Positions 1-5,728 of a DNA stretch of 9,173 nucleotides are shown piece after piece. The translations under genes and the position numbers were made by a program. The stretch covers positions 1 through 9,173 of the forward strand of contig CAKVMF010000031.1 in assembly GCA_934771675.1 (NCBI GenBank), written 5' to 3'. This DNA is from an uncultured Clostridia bacterium (lineage in GTDB: Bacteria; Bacillota; Clostridia; Christensenellales; UBA1242). Numbering within the stretch: the first letter of the stretch is position 1; each line of letters begins with the position of its first letter. A model generated the notes under the pieces. It ran no database searches, was not told the origin of the DNA, and worked only from the letters and a program-made list of their open reading frames with translations.

Positions 1-763
1 CAGTTAAACATTGGTATTTTTTATTAAATTTTTTGTTGATATCATGCCTACCATACTTTTCATCACCAATAACAAAATTACCAAGATACGAAAGATGCGC
101 ACGAATCTGATGAGTTTTTCCTGTAAGCAGTTCAACTTCAAGAAGTGATGAATTTTCATATTCTTCCAAAACTTTGTATTTTGTCAGGATTTTTGAATAC
201 CCATCAAGCGGAATAGCTGAAATTTGAACAAATGATTTTTTTGCATCTTTTTTCAAAAATGCCTGCTCCGTATTTTGACTACTTTTCATAAATCCATAAA
301 CCAAAGTTAAGTAATACTTATCAATAGTTCTATTTTTAAATGCACTATCTAAAGACTCTTTAGCTTTAACATTTTTTGCAAAGACAACAAGACCCGACGT
401 GTTTCGGTCTAACCTATGAACAGCAAAACATTCTTTTGATAAACTTTTAACATAATCAAATAAAGATTTTTCATTTTCGTCATTATCATTAATTGTTTCA
501 ACACCACGTGGCTTGTTTACTATCACAATGTTTTCATCATCATAAACAATTGAGTTTTCAATGTTAAATGGTTCTTGATAAAAAACCCTAACTTCAGAAC
601 CTGCAGTCACAAACCTATCAGAAGAACATCTGACACCATCAACAATAACATCTTTATTTCTAAAAATTTTATTCAAAGAACCATAAGACAAGGATGGAAT
701 TTTTGATTCAATTAATTTTGAAAGTTTTACATCCTTATCAGCTTTAAACTTTTCTACAAGCAT
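1..763 (-). CDS. RluA-family rRNA pseudouridine synthase, 3' end outside window
   Basis: Converts specific uridines of large-subunit rRNA to pseudouridine. I translated it from the minus strand: 254 codons are visible before the window edge, with no stop. Residues about 12-60 form an S4-type RNA-binding domain. The catalytic motif HRLDRNTSGL lies at 116-124, with D119 the presumed nucleophile. TGKTHQIRAHL (214-224) followed by GDEKYG (233-238) is the conserved C-terminal RluA motif. Start ATG 763-761 is preceded by AAAGGT about 7 bases upstream. The gene begins inside the 3' end of feoB (20-base overlap), so it is probably translationally coupled to it. The family is certain; whether it is RluB/C/D-like or a YhcT/YjbO/YlyB counterpart cannot be decided here, so no symbol is given. 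Confidence 0.94.
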   Translation of the reverse strand, partial: MLVEKFKADKDVKLSKLIESKIPSLSYGSLNKIFRNKDVIVDGVRCSSDRFVTAGSEVRVFYQEPFNIENSIVYDDENIVIVNKPRGVETINDNDENEKSLFDYVKSLSKECFAVHRLDRNTSGLVVFAKNVKAKESLDSAFKNRTIDKYYLTLVYGFMKSSQNTEQAFLKKDAKKSFVQISAIPLDGYSKILTKYKVLEEYENSSLLEVELLTGKTHQIRAHLSYLGNFVIGDEKYGRHDINKKFNKKYQCLT

Positions 764-2645
764 TGCAGTTACCTTTACACTTATTATTTTTATGATTCAA
801 TTTTAGCACAAGAGAAAGCAAAATATCAAGAACAATAAAGAACAACAAAATGTAAATATACCTGTAATTATTCAAAACCTTAAAAACAATAAATGAAATC
901 AAATAAGCAAAAACAAATTGAAAGACAAAAACATACGCAGCAGTTTTTCGCCCAAACTCATTTTTTATCATAGCAACCGCCGACAAACATGGAGAATATA
1001 ATAATATAAAGCATAAAAATACAATTGATGAAATTGGTGTAAAGTAACAAACTGAAGATGCTGATAATAAAGATGAAGATATTAATTCTATGGAGCCAGT
1101 TACGCCATTAATCATAGCAAGCCCAACAATAACCATTTCCTTTGCAACAACACCAAGCAAAATTGCAGAGATGATTCCAGGGTTTTCGAGACCAATAAAT
1201 TTAAACAAAAATGATAACTTGCTAGAGATAAAATAAAGGATAGATTTAGTAAAATTTTCACCATTTAAAAACTCAAATTTAATAGAAAAATTCTGCAAAA
1301 TCCATACAATTATGCTGAAAAACAATATCGTTGAGCCAACTTTAATTAAAAAATCTTTAACTACCGTCAAAGTGTCTTGCCATATTTTTTTAAGATTTGG
1401 AAGCCTATATTTTGGCATTTCTAGTATAAATAAATCATCTTTATTTTTTAAAACTTTCTTATAAAATAAACTAACAACAATTGATAGCAAAATTGAAAAC
1501 AAGTAAAGCCCAAACACAAACAAGTATTTATACTTATCAAAAAACAAAGATGCAATTACCAAAAAAACTGGAAGCTTTGCAGTGCAACTCATGAATGGTA
1601 AAAGCAAAGCAGTTCTCTTTCTTAAATTTATATTTTCAAGATTTCTTGTAGTCACGACAGCAGACGTTGTGCACCCAAAACCCATCATTAAACTAAAAAC
1701 AGATTTTCCAGTTAGTCCAATTTTTTTAAGCAATCCATCAAACATAAATGCAACTCTTGACATGAACCCAACACTTTCCAAAATGTTAACAAAAAATAAA
1801 AGTAAAACAATTTGTGGCAAAAATCCAAACACAGTTTCAATGCTAGATATTACAGCTTCACACAAGAACACTTTTACTATATTTGATGTATTTATGCATG
1901 AAATTAATTTTCGCAAATTATCGAATATTTGACTGAAATATGTAGTAAATAATCTCGTTATTGCCATTCCAACATTTCCAAATGTTAAGTAAAATATTAA
2001 AAATGTAACAGCTAAAAACAATGGAATAAATGTAAATTTATTTAAAACAATTTTGTCAATTTTATCTGAAATTTTATAGTTATCAAAATCATATTTCTCA
2101 ATTTTTTGCAGTAAATCATCAATATTTAACTGATTTATAGCAAAATTTACAAGATTTTGCACTTTTTTATCACCACTATTTTCAAGTATTATTTCTTTTA
2201 AAAAGTTTACACTCTTCGTTTTTCTTGCATCAATTTCAATTGTTGGAACTCCAAGCATATTTCCAAGTTTTTTGTAATCAAGGTTTTTTAACTCTGAAGC
2301 CATATTGATTGCAAGCACAACTTTAAAGTTATGTTTTAATAATTCTTGTGTCAATTTCAAATTTCTCTTTAGGTTGTTTGCATCACAGATATTCACAATC
2401 AAATCATCTTTATGTTTCATCAAAAAATTTGACGCTATCTTTTCTTCATTTGAGTAACCTTCAATTGAATATAGCCCCGGCAAGTCTGTAACTTTAAACT
2501 CTGAACCTTTAAACTTATAGCACTTGGATTTTTCACCAACAGTAACACCATGCCAGTTGCTAGTTTTTTCATTGCTCTTTGTTAATGTGTTAAAGAGTGT
2601 CGTCTTTCCAACATTGGGATTTCCAATCAAAATTATATTATTCAT
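744..2645 (-). CDS. feoB: FeoB ferrous iron transporter (GTPase-coupled)
   Basis: Inner-membrane Fe2+ uptake protein of 633 residues, slightly short for the family. The N-terminal G domain shows G1 GNPNVGKTT (8-16), the switch I region NWHGVTVG (30-37, G2 Thr35), G3 DLPG (54-57) and a G5-like DARK (139-142). The G4 position reads NMAS (114-117) instead of the usual NMxD, so the guanine-contacting Asp is missing. A helical linker leads to the membrane part from about residue 204, with the two Gate motifs GFGCTTSAVVTTR (Cys325) and PFMSCTAKLPVF (Cys354). In the first, the usual Pro of GCxxPA is Ser. The tail ends in a CxxxCxxC cluster (Cys623, 627, 630), as in many Gram-positive FeoBs. ATG overlaps the feoA stop (ATGA), which fixes the start. 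The frame is intact, so this looks functional. Confidence 0.97.
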   Translation of the reverse strand: MNNIILIGNPNVGKTTLFNTLTKSNEKTSNWHGVTVGEKSKCYKFKGSEFKVTDLPGLYSIEGYSNEEKIASNFLMKHKDDLIVNICDANNLKRNLKLTQELLKHNFKVVLAINMASELKNLDYKKLGNMLGVPTIEIDARKTKSVNFLKEIILENSGDKKVQNLVNFAINQLNIDDLLQKIEKYDFDNYKISDKIDKIVLNKFTFIPLFLAVTFLIFYLTFGNVGMAITRLFTTYFSQIFDNLRKLISCINTSNIVKVFLCEAVISSIETVFGFLPQIVLLLFFVNILESVGFMSRVAFMFDGLLKKIGLTGKSVFSLMMGFGCTTSAVVTTRNLENINLRKRTALLLPFMSCTAKLPVFLVIASLFFDKYKYLFVFGLYLFSILLSIVVSLFYKKVLKNKDDLFILEMPKYRLPNLKKIWQDTLTVVKDFLIKVGSTILFFSIIVWILQNFSIKFEFLNGENFTKSILYFISSKLSFLFKFIGLENPGIISAILLGVVAKEMVIVGLAMINGVTGSIELISSSLLSASSVCYFTPISSIVFLCFILLYSPCLSAVAMIKNEFGRKTAAYVFVFQFVFAYLISFIVFKVLNNYRYIYILLFFIVLDILLSLVLKLNHKNNKCKGNCNACRKV

Positions 2646-2878
2646 AAGCCAATCTCTTTAACAAAAATTTTTTCTGCAATTTTTCTATCAATAGCAAAAC
2701 TTGTTCCATCAACTTTTACCATAAAAGTTTTAGCCCCATAGTTTGTGTATAGCAAAGAGATTTTTCTACCTTCATCAATTAAAAGATTTTTTAATTGCTT
2801 AACAATTTTTCCATCTTCAATATCAATTTTTTCAATAACAAAATTTTGATTTCGTTTAACATCAATTAATTTCACCAT
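2642..2878 (-). CDS. feoA: FeoA, SH3-like partner of FeoB
   Basis: Small cytoplasmic protein of 78 residues, the usual FeoA length, needed for FeoB-dependent Fe2+ transport. It has the beta-rich FeoA fold pattern: an N-terminal strand and turn (KLIDVKRNQNFVIEKI), a central helix around KQLKNLLIDEGRKISLLY, then VKVDGTSFAIDRKIAEKIFV, which matches the typical closing FeoA segment (V-x-G-x-x-x-A-[IL]-x-x-x-x-A-x-x-I-x-V). The stop TGA overlaps the feoB ATG by 4 bases, so the two are translationally coupled. I see no Shine-Dalgarno before ATG 2878-2876 and no good promoter or Fur/DtxR-type palindrome in the short gap to the nrdR terminator. Identity rests on the fold pattern plus the feoB context. 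Confidence 0.9.
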   Translation of the reverse strand: MVKLIDVKRNQNFVIEKIDIEDGKIVKQLKNLLIDEGRKISLLYTNYGAKTFMVKVDGTSFAIDRKIAEKIFVKEIGL

Positions 2879-2908
2879 ATTAAAGTTTATTAATTTTATG
2901 TAAAAAAA

Positions 2909-2930
2909 ATAACTTGCGTTTGCAAGTTAT
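2909..2930 (-). terminator. nrdR terminator overlapping its stop codon
   Basis: A perfect 9-bp stem (2909-2917 with 2922-2930, ATAACTTGC arm) has a 4-base loop. On the minus strand it is followed by a run of eight T (2909-2902). The nrdR stop TAA (2929-2927) lies inside the stem. On the plus strand a T run also follows, so it could act in both directions, though no plus-strand gene needs it. Confidence 0.88.
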
Positions 2931-3460
2931 TTTTTATCTTCAGTTGTTGCTTTATTTTTTGATTCATCGAGCTTAAGCATTCTGCTTTTTGGATCATCTT
3001 GATTTTTAAGCATCGTTTCAAATTCATTAACAAAATCAAAGAATGTTGTTATGTCTTTAAACTTTTTGTAGACAGATGCAAACCTTATGTATGAAACTTC
3101 ATCTAAATCTTTTAGCCCTTCCATAACATATTCGCCAATTGTTTTTGATGAGATTTCATCTTCCAATGAATTATAAACTTTCTTTTCAATTTCCGAAACA
3201 AGTTTATCAATATCAGCAGTTGAAACAGGTCGTTTTTCGCAAGCTTTAATGATTCCCGTTTTCATTTTTGTTTTTGAAAATCTTTCCCTATTTCCATTGC
3301 TTTTTATAACCATAATTGGAGTAACTTCAATTGTTTCGTATGTATTAAACCTACGACCACACCCCAAACATTCTCTTCTACGCTTGATTGCGTTTAATTC
3401 TTCACTAACCCTAGAATCGATAACTTTGCTATCTTCAGAGCCACAAAATAAACACTTCAT
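2927..3460 (-). CDS. nrdR: NrdR, ribonucleotide reductase repressor
   Basis: Nucleotide-sensing repressor of ribonucleotide reductase operons. The zinc ribbon is C3-x2-C6 ... C31-x2-C34 with the typical RRRECLGCGRRF context. The ATP-cone runs from about residue 47 to 138 (VIKSNGNRERFSKTKMKTGI ... VSYIRFASVYKKFKD), which senses ATP/dATP. At 177 residues it is longer than the usual 150-160 because of a charged tail rich in Lys, Asp and Glu. The start is supported by the near-invariant MKCxFC and by GAGGA (3471-3467) six bases before ATG. It has its own sigma-A-like promoter and a terminator that overlaps the stop. Two NrdR-box-like sites lie over the promoter and start codon, suggesting autorepression. 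It follows ylmC, as in other Firmicutes. Confidence 0.97.
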   Translation of the reverse strand: MKCLFCGSEDSKVIDSRVSEELNAIKRRRECLGCGRRFNTYETIEVTPIMVIKSNGNRERFSKTKMKTGIIKACEKRPVSTADIDKLVSEIEKKVYNSLEDEISSKTIGEYVMEGLKDLDEVSYIRFASVYKKFKDITTFFDFVNEFETMLKNQDDPKSRMLKLDESKNKATTEDKK

Positions 3461-3467
3461 ATTGTAT
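3452..3467 (-). promoter_or_regulatory. NrdR-box-like site 2 over the nrdR start codon
   Basis: The minus-strand 16-mer ATACAATATGAAGTGT matches the NrdR-box pattern ACACWATATNTWGTGT (as I recall it) except at positions 2 and 11. It covers the last base of the Shine-Dalgarno and the first three codons. Part of the match is forced by the conserved MKC start of NrdR, which lowers the weight of this half. Confidence 0.5.
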
Positions 3468-3479
3468 CCTCACATAACT

Positions 3480-3508
3480 ATTATACAATATTTTGTGATA
3501 CATTGCAA
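3480..3508 (-). promoter_or_regulatory. sigma-A-type promoter of nrdR
   Basis: The -35 is TTGCAA (3508-3503), followed by a 17-base spacer and a perfect -10 TATAAT (3485-3480). Expected transcription start is near 3473, giving a leader of about a dozen bases that holds the GAGGA ribosome site. A short inverted repeat (AACGAA/TTCGTT, 3507-3526) abuts the -35. Confidence 0.75.
3483..3498 (-). promoter_or_regulatory. NrdR-box-like site 1 over the nrdR -10 region
   Basis: The minus-strand 16-mer TCACAAAATATTGTAT matches ACACWATATNTWGTGT at 12 of 15 defined positions and overlaps the spacer and the -10. Its start is exactly 31 bases from that of site 2, the spacing (about three helical turns) known for paired NrdR boxes. 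Confidence 0.5.
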
Positions 3509-3578
3509 CGAATATAAAATTTCGTTATATTTTTGTTCAATTTGAATAGTAAACAGTTTTTTAAAATCGTTCAATTCT

Positions 3579-3624
3579 GATTTTTATAAATAGTCAAAAA
3601 TTTTTAGTAGTTTTTATAAAAATC
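3579..3624. repeat. Inverted repeat in the ylmC-nrdR gap
   Basis: Two 12-base arms (GATTTTTATAAA at 3579-3590 and its complement at 3613-3624) flank a 22-base loop containing AAAAATTTTT. The surrounding 230-base gap (3461-3690) is otherwise very AT-rich and holds only the nrdR promoter region at its left end. I see no convincing ylmC terminator; this structure might contribute, but it is all A/T except one pair. Confidence 0.4.
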
Positions 3625-3690
3625 GTATAAAGCTGAAATTTGTTACTAGCCTTTATTGCTTTTTATTTTTACTCTCCGCTTTTTAAATAA

Positions 3691-4092
3691 TCACTTTTTT
3701 AATCTTCTATATCTTGCAAATTCTTGTATATTTGACTGACTTTGACCTTTGATGGCAGTTTTTGATTTTTCATTATAATAATATCTCCCGTAGCCTGCAT
3801 TTTCCGGTGAAACCACCCTGCTTGAAACGTAATTTTGAGTCCCGTAAACATAACCTGATCCACCTAAATTTAATTTCACCAAAATTACATCGTCACCTAT
3901 CTTTTTTATTAAATCAAGCGGAATAAAAACATCATCACCCCTTCTCAAAAACTTTTTCTCACCCGGAACAATAACACCCTTAACAGTTCCAGTTGAATTT
4001 TCAAACAAAATATCAATAATTCTGCCCAATTTTTTGCCATCAAAGATATTTACAACTTCCTTTTGTTTAAGGTCTGTAAAAGAAATTTCCAT
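3691..4092 (-). CDS. ylmC: YlmC/YmxH-family PRC-barrel sporulation protein
   Basis: Protein of 133 residues. Residues about 1-75 form a PRC-barrel: FTDLKQKEVVNIFDGKKLGRIIDILFE, then GTVKGVIVPG, and FIPLDLIKKIGDDVILVK, which is the closing signature of the YlmC/YmxH family ("IPW..I.KIGDD.I.V"). The family sits beside sigG and nrdR in many spore formers and is labelled sporulation-associated; its biochemical role is unknown. Typical members are about 80-90 residues. Here there is an extra tail (76-133) rich in Gly, Tyr, Ser and Asn that ends basic (RYRRLKK). No Shine-Dalgarno precedes ATG 4092-4090, and a TATAAT stands five bases upstream. It is transcribed divergently from sigG across a 90-base gap. 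Confidence 0.88.
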   Translation of the reverse strand: MEISFTDLKQKEVVNIFDGKKLGRIIDILFENSTGTVKGVIVPGEKKFLRRGDDVFIPLDLIKKIGDDVILVKLNLGGSGYVYGTQNYVSSRVVSPENAGYGRYYYNEKSKTAIKGQSQSNIQEFARYRRLKK

Positions 4093-4097
4093 ACTTA

Positions 4098-4103
4098 ATT
4101 ATA
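4098..4103 (-). promoter_or_regulatory. TATAAT-like -10 directly before ylmC
   Basis: Minus-strand TATAAT lies five bases before the ylmC ATG, within AATATAAT, which also resembles the sigma-E -10 (CATACAAT). A GTATTA-like element about 20 bases further upstream could be a -35. If used, transcription would begin at or very near the start codon. The sigma factor cannot be assigned. Confidence 0.35.
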
Positions 4104-4134
4104 TTCAAAAATTTTAAATTGTAATACACCATGC

Positions 4135-4164
4135 TGAATAAAAAGAATTTTTAAGCAAAAAATA
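4135..4164 (+). promoter_or_regulatory. Candidate sigma-F/sigma-G promoter of sigG
   Basis: TGAATA (4135-4140) fits the sigma-F/G -35 pattern. After 17 bases AAAAATA (4158-4164) partly fits the -10 CATNHTA. The predicted start near 4171 leaves a leader of about 12 bases carrying the ribosome site AGGAG (4172-4176). No sigma-A-like pair was seen here. The -10 match is weak. Confidence 0.42.
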
Positions 4165-4182
4165 ACAACATAGGAGAACCCC

Positions 4183-4953
4183 ATGTCAAAAAAAGTTGTT
4201 ATTTGTGGAATCGACACATCAACTCTTCCTAGATGCACAAACGTTGAACTTGCACAGCTTATGCAAGAAATTAAGTCTGGAAGCGAAGAAGCAAGAGAAA
4301 AATTTATAATTTACAATATGCGTTTAGTTTTATCAATCGTTCAAAGATTTTCGAATTCAAAATGCAATGCAGATGATATTTTTCAGGTTGGAATTATTGG
4401 ACTCATTAAGTCTATTGATAATTTTGACACAAGCGTTGGCGTAAAATTTTCAACCTATGCCGTTCCAATGATTATTGGCGAGATTCGAAAATATCTACGA
4501 GATTCCAGTTCAATGAAAATCACACGAAGCATTCGAGATGTGGCTTACAAAGCAATGCAAGCAAAAGAAAAAATTCTTAAAACATCAAACAAAGAAGCCA
4601 CAATTGAAGAGATCTCAAAAGAAACCGGAATTGCTGAAAAATTGATTGCCGAAGCCTTGGACGCAATCAGCGAGCCAATTTCGCTTTATGATACAGTTTT
4701 CCATGACGACGGAGATTCAATGCTGGTTATTGATCAAATTAAAGACAATTCAAGTGATGACAAAATAATTGAAAGAACCGTTTTGAAGCAAGCATTAAAA
4801 AACTTAAGCAAGCGTGAACAACAAATACTGTTTTTGAGATACTATGCCGGAAAAACTCAAATGGAAATTTCAGACACAATAGGCATCAGCCAAGCCCAAG
4901 TATCAAGACTTGAAAAAGATGCACTTAAAGAATTGCACCAAAATGTTAACTAA
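4183..4953 (+). CDS. sigG: RNA polymerase sigma-G, late forespore sigma factor
   Basis: Directs late gene expression in the engulfed forespore. The N-terminal VVICGIDTSTLP (5-16) is the sigma-G hallmark, absent from sigma-F. Region 2 spans about 38-107 (DDIFQVGIIGLIKSIDNFD; KFSTYAVPMIIGEIRKYLRD). Region 3 follows with SIRDVAYKAMQAKEKI (116-131, sigma-G-like) and region 4 with GKTQMEISDTIGISQAQVSRLEK (223-245). The 256 residues match the family length. Start ATG has AGGAG seven bases before it (4172-4176). It is oddly placed: on the plus strand, convergent with sigE and divergent from ylmC, while its relatives are usually co-directional. The usual NGNLRL reads IYNMRL here, so the Asn tied to CsfB/Gin binding (N45 in B. 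subtilis) is Ile43. Its own sigma-F/G-type promoter is plausible. Confidence 0.97.
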   Translation: MSKKVVICGIDTSTLPRCTNVELAQLMQEIKSGSEEAREKFIIYNMRLVLSIVQRFSNSKCNADDIFQVGIIGLIKSIDNFDTSVGVKFSTYAVPMIIGEIRKYLRDSSSMKITRSIRDVAYKAMQAKEKILKTSNKEATIEEISKETGIAEKLIAEALDAISEPISLYDTVFHDDGDSMLVIDQIKDNSSDDKIIERTVLKQALKNLSKREQQILFLRYYAGKTQMEISDTIGISQAQVSRLEKDALKELHQNVN

Positions 4954-4955
4954 CA

Positions 4956-5008
4956 AAAAACGCAAATTTAGTCAAAAACCTTCAAAATTTGACCTTATTT
5001 GCGTTTTT
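4956..5008. terminator. Bidirectional terminator shared by sigG and sigE
   Basis: The outer 12-bp stem AAAAACGCAAAT (4956-4967) pairs with 4997-5008, and an inner stem GTCAAA/TTTGAC (4971-4976 with 4988-4993) extends it. The A and T runs at the outer edges give a U-rich tract in both directions. It begins three bases after the sigG stop and ends 15 bases before the sigE stop, so it separates the two convergent genes. Confidence 0.85.
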
Positions 5009-5023
5009 GTTATGTAATTTTGG

Positions 5024-5719
5024 TTAAGCGAGCTTTAAAATCTCTATTTTCATTTTGTCTAAAATCTTTTTTTCAATTCTTGAAATATATGATTGTGATA
5101 TGTCAAAATAATCAGCAACCTGTTTTTGAGTCATTTCTTTTTTGCCATATAAACCATAGCGCATACACATAATTTCCTTTTCTTTTTCACTCAAATTATT
5201 GAGGACCAAATTAAGATTTGCTGAGTCATCTTCCTTGTCCAAATTTTTTGTAACTTCATCAGGACCACTGCTTAAGATATCTGAAATCAAAAGTTCATTT
5301 CCTTCGCTGTCTGTGTTTAATGGCTCGTCAAGTGAAACTTCTCGCTTCAACTTTGCAGTCTTACGAAGATGCATCAAAATTTCATTTTCAATACATCTTG
5401 ATGCGTAAGTTGCAATTTTTATATTCTTTTCGCCATCAAAAGATGATACAGCTTTGATAAGACCAATCGTTCCAATACTAATTAAATCTTCAATATTTAC
5501 ATTTGAGCCTATAAACTTTTGTGCCGTGTAAACAACAAGTCTTAAGTTGCGTTCAATCAGCTGATTTTTAGCTTCTTCAGAGCCATTTTTCATTTGCATA
5601 ACAAGAAGATTTTCTTCGCCGGAAGTCAATTTTTCAGGCAAAATTTCCGTTCCATTTGCAATGTAAAAAATATAATTTTTTGGCGTTCTTTTGAAAAGTT
5701 TAAAAATAAAATTAAACAT
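5024..5719 (-). CDS. sigE: Pro-sigma-E, mother-cell sigma factor precursor
   Basis: Early mother-cell sigma factor, made as an inactive membrane-associated precursor and cut by SpoIIGA. The 231 residues compare with 239 in B. subtilis. The N-terminal pro-sequence is hydrophobic and basic (MFNFIFKLFKR). YIANGTEILP (19-28) corresponds to the YIGGSEALP around the processing site, so the pro-segment is roughly 18-19 residues rather than 27. Region 2 (about 50-120) holds ERNLRLVVYTAQKF, NIEDLISIGTIGLIKAV and ATYASRCIENEILMHLR. SLDEPLNTDSEGNELLISDIL is the typical sigma-E linker, and region 4 has TQKQVADYFDISQSYISRIEKK. It lies eight bases after spoIIGA. Its GGGGG ribosome site shares a base with the spoIIGA stop, so the two are coupled. 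It ends at a terminator shared with sigG. Confidence 0.97.
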   Translation of the reverse strand: MFNFIFKLFKRTPKNYIFYIANGTEILPEKLTSGEENLLVMQMKNGSEEAKNQLIERNLRLVVYTAQKFIGSNVNIEDLISIGTIGLIKAVSSFDGEKNIKIATYASRCIENEILMHLRKTAKLKREVSLDEPLNTDSEGNELLISDILSSGPDEVTKNLDKEDDSANLNLVLNNLSEKEKEIMCMRYGLYGKKEMTQKQVADYFDISQSYISRIEKKILDKMKIEILKLA

Positions 5720-5723
5720 CTTT

Positions 5724-5728
5724 CCCCC
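5724..5728 (-). promoter_or_regulatory. sigE ribosome binding site overlapping the spoIIGA stop
   Basis: On the minus strand TAGGGGGAAAG precedes the sigE ATG. The G of the spoIIGA TAG stop is the first of five G, so terminating ribosomes sit on the sigE initiation site. This suits matched production of the protease and its substrate. Confidence 0.75.

Noticed and set aside
1582..1932. 116-codon open frame on the plus strand
   Set aside because: It is antisense to the conserved membrane domain of feoB, has no ribosome site, and its translation resembles no family I know.
2879..2908. Fur or DtxR operator, or a riboswitch, before feoA
   Set aside because: The gap is only about 30 bases, with TTAA-type repeats expected from AT-rich DNA; no recognised palindrome or structured element is visible.
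3594..3690. Terminator for ylmC in the gap to nrdR
   Set aside because: No GC-containing stem followed by a T run on the minus strand; only AT repeats. Left unassigned.
4183..4953. sigF rather than sigG
   Set aside because: LRYY and NMRL are sigma-F-like, but the N-terminal VVICGIDTSTLP and the SIRDVAYKAMQAKEKI segment are specific to sigma-G, and the neighbours fit sigG.
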